Positions 17,358 to 25,583 of a stretch of DNA of 64,000 nucleotides are shown piece by piece. Within the stretch, counting starts at the first letter, position 1, and each line of letters starts with the position of its first letter. Source of the stretch: Paludibacteraceae bacterium (lineage in GTDB: Bacteria; Bacteroidota; Bacteroidia; Bacteroidales; Paludibacteraceae). Where the stretch lies: NCBI GenBank assembly GCA_017477325.1, contig JAFUWV010000010.1:369897-433896 (forward strand), written 5' to 3'. Position numbers and translations under genes: made by a program. Under the pieces are notes generated by a model. That model had not been told where the DNA came from. It was given only the letters and a program-made list of their open reading frames with translations, and searched no databases.

Positions 17358-18191
17358 ATGACTCCGCAACGTATAATATTCCGCGCCTGGGTTCGACTTC
17401 TGGAACGACTCACTTTGTCACGTCGCCCCCTCAAACAATTCGGATTACCGGAAAGTGATACTCGTTGTCAGTTGCTAATCATCACCATAGCATTCAACAA
17501 TGCAGAACTCATACGCTATCAGTACAAATTTCTAAAAAAGAATATCACGGACGACTATATCTACCTTGTTGCTGACAATTCTTCCAACAAAGATGCAAGA
17601 GTACAAATCGAGTCTTTCTGCAAACAAAACCAGGTTGCATACGTTTCACTGCCCAAGAATTCACTTAACAAAGTAGGAGGCAGTTACTCACATGCCATGT
17701 GTCTTAACTATGTGTATCACCATATCATAAAGACTTTACGCCCTTATGTATTCGGATACATTGATCATGATTTGTTCCCCGTAAAAAAACTTTCTGTCTG
17801 CAACATTTTATCTTCGCAACCAGTATACGGACCATTAAGAGAAAGGGCCGAATGTTGGTACCTGTCGGCTATCATGTCGTTTTTTCGCTACGACTACGTG
17901 CAAGACAAGAAGGTAGATTTCATGCCCGTAATGCCTTATAAGACCTACTTGGATTCAGGTGGCGGAAACTGGTATGACATCTATTCACGCTTGAATATTA
18001 AAGAACTAAACTATCCTGATGAATGTATCGAACCTCTCCGCGAGGGAGGCGACCGTCACGGAGATTCACTGGAATGGTTTGACAACAAGAACTGGCTACA
18101 TACCATCAACGGTTCGTGCTGGAAAGAGATTGCTGCAGGCAAAGACCACCTCATCAAGGATTTATTAGACAACTACCTATCGAACGACTAA
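17358..18191 (+). CDS. GT-A-fold glycosyltransferase-like protein
   Basis: A 277-residue protein with a GT2-like N-terminal half: TRCQLLIITIAFNNAELI starts the nucleotide-binding beta strand, VADNSSN follows, and FGYIDHDLFPV supplies a DHD metal-binding DxD-type motif. The first about 25 residues are basic and could sit at the membrane face. It follows the CMP-sugar synthetase by 6 bases. It probably adds a sugar to the same glycan. Donor and acceptor are unknown, and it may belong to a family of its own. Confidence 0.7.
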   Translation: MTPQRIIFRAWVRLLERLTLSRRPLKQFGLPESDTRCQLLIITIAFNNAELIRYQYKFLKKNITDDYIYLVADNSSNKDARVQIESFCKQNQVAYVSLPKNSLNKVGGSYSHAMCLNYVYHHIIKTLRPYVFGYIDHDLFPVKKLSVCNILSSQPVYGPLRERAECWYLSAIMSFFRYDYVQDKKVDFMPVMPYKTYLDSGGGNWYDIYSRLNIKELNYPDECIEPLREGGDRHGDSLEWFDNKNWLHTINGSCWKEIAAGKDHLIKDLLDNYLSND

Positions 18192-18212
18192 CCCTCATAA
18201 CCCGTTAATATC

Positions 18213-19118
18213 ATGCTTTCAGTCATAATATGCACATATAACAGAGAAAAATATATCGGTAACCTACTGGAAAGTATAGCAAAGAACACTCTGAAAAAAT
18301 CAGAGTATGAGATTCTGCTCATTGACAACAATTGCACCGACAACACAGAGTCGGTCTGCCAACGCTTTGCCAATCAGCATCCGGACATCTGCTTCAGATA
18401 CTTGCATGAGCAGGAGCAAGGCCTCTCTGCCGCTCGCAATAAGGGTATACGTGAAGCCAAAGGAGACATACTCGTCTATGTTGACGATGATGCTCTGGTT
18501 GACGAATGGTATCTTGAGACATTCGCCGACTTCTTCAACAATAACCCTAACATCTGTGCGGCAGGCGGACCAATAATACCTTTGTATGAGACTCAAGAAC
18601 CAAAATGGATGACACACTATACCAAAGAACTGCTTTGCGGATATTTGTATTTTGGCGACAAAGAAACAATGTTTCCACGAGGCAGATACCCTGGCGGAGG
18701 CAATGCTGCCTATCGTAGTGAGGTCTTTCAAAAGATCGGGTTCTTCAATACCGAACTCGGAAGAAAAGGCAACAGTCTGATGGGAGCAGAAGAGAAAGAC
18801 ATCTTCGACAAGATGCAAACCTTTGGCATGCAGTTCTACTACCTGCCCCAAGCAATTCTACACCATATCATACCACAGAAGAAGCTTGAACAAGACTATT
18901 TCGACCGCCTTACTCTACAGATAGGTCAAAGTGAGAGGAAACGCACACTAGCCATTTCAAAAATGAAATATCTGAAGAGGTTATTCAGTGAATGTATCAA
19001 ATGGGGAGGGACACTGGTTTTAGCTACCTGGTACACCATGTGTCTTACCCCGCAAAAGGGGTGGAAACTGATTCTCTTCCGCTACAATGTAAGCAAAGGG
19101 CTACTCGGCAAGGAGTAG
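18213..19118 (+). CDS. GT2-family glycosyltransferase
   Basis: A 301-residue GT-A glycosyltransferase with the classical GT2 order: MLSVIICTYNREKYI at the start, LLIDNNCTDNT, GLSAARNKGI, the DxD-type motif VYVDDDALVD, and GGGNAAYRSEVF. A hydrophobic segment lies near the C-terminus (GGTLVLATWYTMCL). It is the last gene of the plus-strand operon, and its final codons form part of the terminator hairpin at 19097-19128. Confidence 0.9.
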   Translation: MLSVIICTYNREKYIGNLLESIAKNTLKKSEYEILLIDNNCTDNTESVCQRFANQHPDICFRYLHEQEQGLSAARNKGIREAKGDILVYVDDDALVDEWYLETFADFFNNNPNICAAGGPIIPLYETQEPKWMTHYTKELLCGYLYFGDKETMFPRGRYPGGGNAAYRSEVFQKIGFFNTELGRKGNSLMGAEEKDIFDKMQTFGMQFYYLPQAILHHIIPQKKLEQDYFDRLTLQIGQSERKRTLAISKMKYLKRLFSECIKWGGTLVLATWYTMCLTPQKGWKLILFRYNVSKGLLGKE

Positions 19119-19128
19119 CCCTCTGTTT
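19097..19128 (+). terminator. Rho-independent terminator of the glycan operon
   Basis: A perfect 10-bp stem (AGGGCTACTC at 19097-19106 with GAGTAGCCCT at 19113-19122) encloses a 6-base loop and is followed by CTGTTTT. The stem includes the stop codon of the GT2 gene (TAG at 19116-19118). It lies between convergent genes and may also serve the minus-strand gene ending at 19142. Confidence 0.85.
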
Positions 19129-19141
19129 TCAATGTGATGCA

Positions 19142-21538
19142 TCATGCCGGTTTCTTCTTCCACCATAGGGGAACACTCAGGCAACCTGCACTCAGAAGCA
19201 GAAGCAGAATAAATAATGCCATTGACCACTTGTCGGTGGACAGAGCCTTCGGAACAAAATTCATCTTTATGGTATGCTCACCTGCAGGAATAACTGCGGC
19301 ACGAAGCACATAGTTGACCCTTGCAATTTCAGTTTCTTTACCGTCAACATACAGATGCCACTCCTCAGGATAATATATCTCCGAGAATACAGCCACCTTG
19401 TCTGTTTCGGCACTACTCCTGTATGTCAGACTGTTAGGCTTGTACTCTGTAAGTTCTATTTTACCTGAGCCTGTTGACTCCTCGATAAGAACATCATCAA
19501 AATCATCGTCTGCAACAGCCTCTTTCTGCATGTCGATATTCCAAAGTGCCTGACTCTCCTCATCTGGTGTGTCAACAAAACTTACCTTGTCAACAAACCA
19601 TGCATTCCCCATTGCATCCGGATTCCGCATCACACCCTGTTTGGTAACAAAATACTTGGTGTTGAGCATATTCAGCACATTCATGTTGTTCTTGCTTATA
19701 TGTGCATCTATCAAATCCTGATACCTGCGCAGTTTGGCAGCATGATAACCACCGATAGACTTGAGCCGGTAGCTTGTGCGGGCATCGTTGAAAGTGTTAG
19801 CATTAACATTCAGTACTCGGTAGTCGAGGCTCTTGTCCTGCAAAATCTGTTGTTCCCAAGGTTGGATTGCGAAATAGGACTTACCCTCTTTCTCCGACAC
19901 AAAACTGTCACTTCCGAAGTATCTGCGATTGACAGGCACCATATCCAACAAGACAAGCACTGCCAGCACTGCCACCATCACAGGTGTTTTGATACGTTTG
20001 GTCAGATATAGCCATATCAAAACAGCAGTTAGTATTATAAAAGCAAGCGAACGCCAAGCATCTACCCGCAGCAGATGTTTTCTGTCTGCTACCAAAGATT
20101 CTTGCAGCCACGACGGGTCGTTCTGACTTGTGAAATCCCATATCATGCCACCAAACAGTGCCACAGCCAGACATATACCTCCAGTTATGCCTGCCGATAT
20201 CCAGAGTGCTCTGCTTACCCGAGCCACCTGAGCGGCATCATCACGTATCTGAGTTATTTGCTGCAAAGCCATAAAACCGAGCAGAGGCATCGTCATCTCT
20301 GCCACTATCAGCACACTGGATACTGCCCTGAACTTGTTGTACATTGGGAAATAGTTGAAGAAAAACTCCGTAAGAGGCATAAAGTTCTTTCCCCACGCGA
20401 GCATTATAGAGAACAATGTTGCTACAAGTAGTGCCCATTTATATGGTTTTCGCACTATTATCAAGCCCAAGAAAAACAACAGACAAACTATTGCCCCAAC
20501 ATACACAGGGCCTGACGTAAAGGGTTGTGTACCCCAATACATAGGCAGTTGTTTGCACACTTGTGCAGCCTGCTTCTTTGGATATCCGCCTTGAGTCAGA
20601 GTTTTGTAGGTTTCACTCTTCTCTGTGAGTGCATATCCTGATGCTCCGCCTTTTACGTTTGGAATTAGCAATGTAAGCGTCTCGTCAATATCATAGCTCC
20701 ACGCTGTGGCATAGTCTATGTCCAACCCCTTCTGCTCTGTTTCCTTATTCTCTTGTGTGAGTTCGGAATGGCCTCCGCGCATGGTCTGACTCAGATATGA
20801 ATTGTTCATCTGCATCCAACTTGCTTTTGTGCCGACCATCAGACCGGCAGCTATTATCAGCACCAACAGAGCCACACCAAAGTCCTTGAATCGGCGCTCA
20901 CGAATGTGAATGTACAACTCTGCACAGACGAACACGCCCAACATCAGCCCTACATAATAGGTCATCTGCGGGTGCAACGTCATTCCCACAGCCCCATACA
21001 ACATCACAAGCGGTGCTCCCAACCAATATTTCTTACGGAATATGGCATACACACCTCCTACCACAGGAGCAAGAAGCCCCAAAGCAGAAGCCTTGGTCAT
21101 GTGACCTGCCGGAATGATAATGAAGAAATAGGACGACAACGCCATCGCTATAGCACCTACTAACGACAACCACGGATTCACGCCAAAACACAGCAACATG
21201 AGGAAGAAACCTGCCATATAGGCAAAGATTATTCCTATGGCATTATCAAATCCGAAATGCAGAACTGTCTCCAGAGTCTTGCGCAACTTGCCTGACGGCA
21301 TTGAGCCTGTTATCTGATACGTGGGCATACCGCCAAACATCGAGTTCGTCCACCATGTAGTCTCGCCGGTCTGAGACTTGTATTCTATTGCTTCATTTGC
21401 AGCACCTTTCCAGTTATTCACGTCTCCGGCGCTAAGCACCTTACCTGACAACATCGGACTGCAATATGCCACTGCAATGCCAAGAAAAACTACGATTGCC
21501 ACCAAATAAGGTAGCCATTTCTTCCAATCAAATTTCAT
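19142..21538 (-). CDS. YfhO-family polytopic membrane protein
   Basis: A 798-residue membrane protein with about a dozen hydrophobic segments and a C-terminal extracytoplasmic domain, then a final membrane helix and a basic tail (WWKKKPA). The first helix is WLPYLVAIVVFLGIAVAY, followed by a periplasmic loop with GGMPTYQ. This layout matches the YfhO family, which is related to GT-C glycosyltransferases and linked to glycosylation of surface polymers in some bacteria. The start overlaps the end of the MerR-type gene by 4 bases. A role in surface glycosylation would suit the nearby glycan operons but is inference. Confidence 0.8.
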   Translation of the reverse strand: MKFDWKKWLPYLVAIVVFLGIAVAYCSPMLSGKVLSAGDVNNWKGAANEAIEYKSQTGETTWWTNSMFGGMPTYQITGSMPSGKLRKTLETVLHFGFDNAIGIIFAYMAGFFLMLLCFGVNPWLSLVGAIAMALSSYFFIIIPAGHMTKASALGLLAPVVGGVYAIFRKKYWLGAPLVMLYGAVGMTLHPQMTYYVGLMLGVFVCAELYIHIRERRFKDFGVALLVLIIAAGLMVGTKASWMQMNNSYLSQTMRGGHSELTQENKETEQKGLDIDYATAWSYDIDETLTLLIPNVKGGASGYALTEKSETYKTLTQGGYPKKQAAQVCKQLPMYWGTQPFTSGPVYVGAIVCLLFFLGLIIVRKPYKWALLVATLFSIMLAWGKNFMPLTEFFFNYFPMYNKFRAVSSVLIVAEMTMPLLGFMALQQITQIRDDAAQVARVSRALWISAGITGGICLAVALFGGMIWDFTSQNDPSWLQESLVADRKHLLRVDAWRSLAFIILTAVLIWLYLTKRIKTPVMVAVLAVLVLLDMVPVNRRYFGSDSFVSEKEGKSYFAIQPWEQQILQDKSLDYRVLNVNANTFNDARTSYRLKSIGGYHAAKLRRYQDLIDAHISKNNMNVLNMLNTKYFVTKQGVMRNPDAMGNAWFVDKVSFVDTPDEESQALWNIDMQKEAVADDDFDDVLIEESTGSGKIELTEYKPNSLTYRSSAETDKVAVFSEIYYPEEWHLYVDGKETEIARVNYVLRAAVIPAGEHTIKMNFVPKALSTDKWSMALFILLLLLSAGCLSVPLWWKKKPA

Positions 21539-21852
21539 ATCTTACTTCTTATTTCTATTAATTCTTCTCTCAGTTGCTGAAGCAGTTCAATTGTGCTAAG
21601 TCTCGTGTCAACTGCCGATGCATCAGCATTGAGTGTTGCTATAACCACCTCCATCGGCAGATTCTGCTCCTCACGCAAGAACTTTATCCGGCGAAGCAAT
21701 TCTATATCCTGGTTTGTATAGAAGCGTCTGGTTTTGCCCTCCCGCTTATATGGAGAGAGTTGTGGTATCACCTTTTCCCAATAGCGAAGTTTGCTTGCAG
21801 GCAACTGCAACATCTCGCTCACCTCGCGTATTTTGTAATATATCTTTTCCAC
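21535..21852 (-). CDS. MerR-family DNA-binding regulator
   Basis: A 105-residue protein with a MerR-type winged helix-turn-helix: YYKIREVSEMLQLPASKLRYWEK, then the wing region KREGKTRRFYTNQDIELL, and a short C-terminal helix but no separate effector domain. The frame opens with a GTG codon at 21852. It overlaps the following YfhO-like gene by ATGA and follows the lytic transglycosylase gene by 44 bases that hold an AGTTAATAGC tandem repeat. Its target is unknown. Short MerR-like proteins of this kind are common in Bacteroidota beside the parAB region. Confidence 0.85.
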   Translation of the reverse strand: MEKIYYKIREVSEMLQLPASKLRYWEKVIPQLSPYKREGKTRRFYTNQDIELLRRIKFLREEQNLPMEVVIATLNADASAVDTRLSTIELLQQLREELIEIRSKI

Positions 21853-21859
21853 AATAAAA

Positions 21860-21893
21860 AACTATTCGCTATTAACTATTTTGCTATTAACTG
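21860..21893. repeat. Tandem repeat AGTTAATAGC(A/G)AA after a stop codon
   Basis: Read on the minus strand, AGTTAATAGC occurs twice in tandem with a period of about 15 bases. It begins only 3 bases after the TAA stop of the lytic transglycosylase gene (21897-21899). It is one of several short tandem repeats in this window placed directly behind stop codons. Confidence 0.7.
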
Positions 21894-21896
21894 AAA

Positions 21897-23180
21897 TTAC
21901 CTGAACATCTTCAGTTTCTGACCAATACTTATCATATCCGACTTCAGGTGATTCCATTTCTTTATTTTCGCCACCGTAGTCTTGTGCTTCTTTGCGATTG
22001 CTCCGAGCGTATCTCCTTTCTTTACGGTATAGGTATAGGCTCCGGTGGCAGGCAATCCGTCAGCATCGAGTTTCTGAGCCATATCTATCACCTCACGGCG
22101 GTTGTTGATCAGAGTATCTGCTTTATGTTTGTAGATTGTGTCTTCGTGCATTATGAATGCACCTGTCATGTCTATCGGCAGACAGAGAGCATAGGGTTTG
22201 CTTCCTGGCAGCACGTCCATACGATATTGAGGATTGAGTCTGCGGAGCTCGGTCATCGGGATTCCGGTTATCTCACTCACTTGCAACAGGTGTAACCGCC
22301 GGTCAGTGAGAATAGTGTCGGCTGCAAGAGTAATAGGAAGAGGTGTCATACAGATATTATGCTCGTCAGCAAAGTTAAGAGCATAGTTGGCAGCAATGAA
22401 TATAGGCAGATATGAACGCGTCTCCCGGGGCAGATACGGCCAAATATCCCAGAAGTCACGTTTGCCGTTGGCACGACGTATGGCTTTGTTTATATTGCCG
22501 GGTCCACAGTTGTAAGCCGCAATTACAAGATTCCAGTCACCGTAAATAACGTAGAGCGAGCGTAGAAATCTGCATGCAGCATCTGTGGCTTTGATCGGGT
22601 CAAGGCGCTCATCAACAAGCGAGTTGACTTCCAATCCGCTATTCTTGGCAGTGCGGGGCATAAACTGCCAGAGCCCTGCCGCACCCACAGGAGAATAGGC
22701 AGTAGGGTTCAGGCCCGACTCTATTATCGGCAGATACTTCAACTCCTCCGGCAGACCGTACTGATGCAGTTTCTCTTCGAAGAGAGGAAAATAGAAACCT
22801 GACAACGTGCGAAGTCTTGCCACTTGACGCGGCCGGCGCAATACATACATATCGATAAACCCGCGCACTATCTGATTATACGGCATCTCTATTATGTATG
22901 GCAACGACCTCAGTCTGGCAATATACACTGAGTCCGGCAGGCGGGTAGTGTCAGCAACCGCGCTGCAATCGGTCGTATCAAGCCATGACAAGGTGTAATC
23001 GACAATACGCTTGTCAAGGTCATCTTGAGTATAAGGCACGACCGAGTCTTTCATCACGACTATACTCGTATCTTCAGCAAACGCCAACGTATCCGCCTCT
23101 ATCGCCTGAGGTTCAACTTCTTGAGCTGACAGACTGATACTGCTTATCAGCAGCAATATAATATAAGAAAATTTCTTCAC
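21897..23180 (-). CDS. MltD-like membrane-bound lytic murein transglycosylase with one LysM domain
   Basis: This enzyme cleaves peptidoglycan glycan strands in the periplasm. It has a signal peptide (KKFSYIILLLISSISLSAQ), an SLT/GH23 domain around residues 130-260 with the catalytic Glu in PIIESGLNP and the motifs GAAGLWQFMPRTA and AAYNCGPGN, and one C-terminal LysM starting YTVKKGDTLGAIA. The start lacks an ATG: GTG at 23180 (with TTG just before it) is the best choice because it begins the signal peptide. It follows the DUF5683 gene by about 10 bases in the parAB operon, a common arrangement in Bacteroidales. Confidence 0.9.
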   Translation of the reverse strand: MKKFSYIILLLISSISLSAQEVEPQAIEADTLAFAEDTSIVVMKDSVVPYTQDDLDKRIVDYTLSWLDTTDCSAVADTTRLPDSVYIARLRSLPYIIEMPYNQIVRGFIDMYVLRRPRQVARLRTLSGFYFPLFEEKLHQYGLPEELKYLPIIESGLNPTAYSPVGAAGLWQFMPRTAKNSGLEVNSLVDERLDPIKATDAACRFLRSLYVIYGDWNLVIAAYNCGPGNINKAIRRANGKRDFWDIWPYLPRETRSYLPIFIAANYALNFADEHNICMTPLPITLAADTILTDRRLHLLQVSEITGIPMTELRRLNPQYRMDVLPGSKPYALCLPIDMTGAFIMHEDTIYKHKADTLINNRREVIDMAQKLDADGLPATGAYTYTVKKGDTLGAIAKKHKTTVAKIKKWNHLKSDMISIGQKLKMFR

Positions 23181-23191
23181 CAAGTATTCTG

Positions 23192-23890
23192 TTATTTTAT
23201 TGTAAATGCTACTTTCAGTTCTGTGTTTCTATTGTTGAATGGGTCTCGTGTCACTTCCGGTGTCACATTCATGGAGAGATTGGGCGAGATGTCGAAGTCG
23301 TATAACTGAGCATCGACATACGCATCAATCAGTGACAATGCGTATGCCACCACTGTTGCCACTATCGAGATATCACGGTATCTGCGATAGGAATTCATAT
23401 TGTTCTGCAGGTGCGTAGTATATTTCGCCTTGCCACCCATGGAGCCGGCCTTGCCCGTTCCGGGGTCTATACTATATCCCTTTGGCAAAATAGCGACATA
23501 CGACTTTGTAGGGTCAACAGGGTCATAATACGGGTCGGTCACTATGTCTCTATAGGCTGTCTTGTAATCTGTATATATGCCGTTGGTCCAAGTAATGGCA
23601 TACGCACAACCCATGAAAACACCATAGACTATAGGCAGTTTCCAGTACGAGCGGTTATATATCTGGCCATAGCCCGGTATTATCGCTCCCATCCAGACAG
23701 CTCTCAATGGGTCAGGTTTCCACTCGTTGGCAGGCTGAGGCAAGATAGTATCACCGGCAGATATGGCAACGATAGAGTCTTCGCTGCCTATCTCTGCCGT
23801 ATATACCTGTGTGTCTGTCTCCACTGTCTGCTGACCATACGCCGTCAGCACAGATGCACACCATGCCAATATGAGCAATACCTTTCTCAA
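23192..23890 (-). CDS. DUF5683 domain-containing membrane protein
   Basis: A 232-residue protein with a signal peptide (VLLILAWCASVLTAYGQQ), then a conserved region with DPLRAVWMGAIIPGYGQIYNRSYWKLP followed by hydrophobic stretches and DAYVDAQLYDFDISPNLS. This is the DUF5683 pattern found in Bacteroidota between parB and the lytic transglycosylase gene. Function is unknown; an envelope role is likely from the signal peptide and neighbours. The first codon is TTG, overlapping the parB TGA stop as TTGA. Confidence 0.82.
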   Translation of the reverse strand: MRKVLLILAWCASVLTAYGQQTVETDTQVYTAEIGSEDSIVAISAGDTILPQPANEWKPDPLRAVWMGAIIPGYGQIYNRSYWKLPIVYGVFMGCAYAITWTNGIYTDYKTAYRDIVTDPYYDPVDPTKSYVAILPKGYSIDPGTGKAGSMGGKAKYTTHLQNNMNSYRRYRDISIVATVVAYALSLIDAYVDAQLYDFDISPNLSMNVTPEVTRDPFNNRNTELKVAFTIK

Positions 23891-24750
23891 TTTTTCTCAG
23901 TCAAACGTGCTATTATCTGCTGCAGCTCCTCCTGAGTCTTGAACGGCATCACAATTTTCCCCTTGCCATCTTCGTTGCACGTAATCTTCAGCTTCACTCC
24001 AAGTTTTTTGCTCAGCATTTTCTGCTCTTCTTTGAGCGCGACTTTTTTCACCTTCGGAATATCCAGTTTCTGCTCTTCAGCAGCCTCCGGGTTGCTTACC
24101 AGTTCTTCTACTCTTCTCACGCTCAAGTCCTCTTTCAGTATCCGCTTGTACATCATCAGTTGCTGCTGAGGCGACTTTAGCGAGAGCAAAGCCCGGGCAT
24201 GCCCCATGTCAATATTCTTGTCTTTTATTCCCACTTGTATCTCGGCAGGCAACTTGAGCAGACGCAAGTAGTTGGCTATCGTAGCACGCTTTTTCCCCAC
24301 CCGCTCTGACATACGCTCCTGCGTCAGCTTGTATTCATCTATCAGCCGCTGGTAAGCGAGTGCTATCTCTATAGCATCCAAGTCCTCGCGCTGTATGTTT
24401 TCTATCAGCGCCATCTCCATCACCTGCTCGTCCTTGGCAGTGCGGATATAAGCGGGAATAGAGGTCAGGCCTGCACGGTGAGCGGCACGGAAACGCCTTT
24501 CACCGGCTATTATCAGATATGTGCCATCCTCATTTTTCCTGAGGGTTATAGGAGAAATCACACCCAACTCCCGAATTGATGCCGCCAACTCTTCCAGTCC
24601 TTCCTCCGAGAAGTTTCTTCTGGGTTGGTTGGGGTTGGGGGAAATAAGCGACAGCTCTACTTCCGATATCGAAGATGAGCCATTGGTATCTACAGCAGAC
24701 GTATCTATCAATACATCCAGACCTCTTCCTAATCCTGTACGTGGTTTCAT
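23887..24750 (-). CDS. parB: Chromosome partitioning protein ParB (Spo0J/Noc family CTPase)
   Basis: ParB binds parS sites, spreads on DNA with CTP, and works with ParA in chromosome segregation. The 287-residue length is normal. The N-terminus has RTGLGRGLDVLI, then the CTPase/ParB core with ISPITLRKNEDGTYLIIAGERRFRAA near residue 70 (GERRFRA box) and IENIQREDLDAIE, followed by the helix-turn-helix region TQERMSERVGKKRATIANYLRLL. It lies 43 bases downstream of parA. No parS consensus was searched systematically. Confidence 0.95.
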   Translation of the reverse strand: MKPRTGLGRGLDVLIDTSAVDTNGSSSISEVELSLISPNPNQPRRNFSEEGLEELAASIRELGVISPITLRKNEDGTYLIIAGERRFRAAHRAGLTSIPAYIRTAKDEQVMEMALIENIQREDLDAIEIALAYQRLIDEYKLTQERMSERVGKKRATIANYLRLLKLPAEIQVGIKDKNIDMGHARALLSLKSPQQQLMMYKRILKEDLSVRRVEELVSNPEAAEEQKLDIPKVKKVALKEEQKMLSKKLGVKLKITCNEDGKGKIVMPFKTQEELQQIIARLTEKN

Positions 24751-24793
24751 AATCTCTATTATCTTAATTGGTTCACAGATTTAATGATTCTAT

Positions 24794-25555
24794 TTACTTC
24801 TGTCTTGCAATCAGCTCCTTAGCCAGTTCCCGGTAATTCTGTGCTCCTTTCGACGACGGGTCGTAGGCAAGCACTGACATGCCATGCGACGGAGCCTCTG
24901 ACAAACGTACATTGCGAGAGATGACAGTATTGAAAACGAGAGGTCCGAAGTGTCGGCGCACCTCTTCATATACCTGGTTTGCCAACCTCAGTCTGTTGTC
25001 GTACATTGTCAGCAGAAAACCCTCTATGTTGAGTTGCGGATTCAGTTTAGACTTGATTATCTTGATTGTATTCAGCAGCTTGCTGATTCCCTCCAAAGCG
25101 AAATACTCGCACTGGACAGGTATTATCACCGTATCGGAAGCCGTCAGGCAATTGACTGTGATTATACCCAACGACGGCGAGCAGTCGATTATCACATAGT
25201 CATACTCATCCTTCACCTCTTTCAATAAGTTTCTCAGCAGCAACTCACGGTCTTGCAAGTTTATCATCTCTATCTCAGCACCCACGAGGTCTATGTGAGC
25301 AGGCAGCACAAACAGATTCTCCTGCTGCGTAGGCAGTATGGCTTTTTTCGCAGGCTCGCCGCCTACCAGACACTCATAGATTGTTGTCTGCAACTGACGT
25401 ATGTTAACTCCCAGACCCGACGAAGCATTGGCCTGAGGGTCTGCATCTATGAGCAACACGCGTTTACCCTCTTGGGCAAGTGCTGCGGACAGGTTGATTG
25501 ACGTAGTGGTTTTTCCCACACCACCCTTCTGATTTGCTATTGATATTATCTTCAT
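24794..25555 (-). CDS. parA: Chromosome partitioning ATPase ParA (Soj family)
   Basis: ParA is a Walker-type ATPase that works with ParB to move origin regions. The start at 25555 (MKIISIANQ) is chosen over an upstream frame extension because it begins the deviant Walker A box KGGVGKTT directly, as in all Soj-type proteins. The resulting 253 residues are the usual length. Later motifs are LLIDADPQANAS and YDYVIIDCSPSLG. It heads parA-parB-DUF5683-mltD, 28 bases after a GT9 gene on the same strand. Confidence 0.95.
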   Translation of the reverse strand: MKIISIANQKGGVGKTTTSINLSAALAQEGKRVLLIDADPQANASSGLGVNIRQLQTTIYECLVGGEPAKKAILPTQQENLFVLPAHIDLVGAEIEMINLQDRELLLRNLLKEVKDEYDYVIIDCSPSLGIITVNCLTASDTVIIPVQCEYFALEGISKLLNTIKIIKSKLNPQLNIEGFLLTMYDNRLRLANQVYEEVRRHFGPLVFNTVISRNVRLSEAPSHGMSVLAYDPSSKGAQNYRELAKELIARQK

Positions 25556-25583
25556 ATATTTTGTAATAAAGTTTAGCTTTCCG

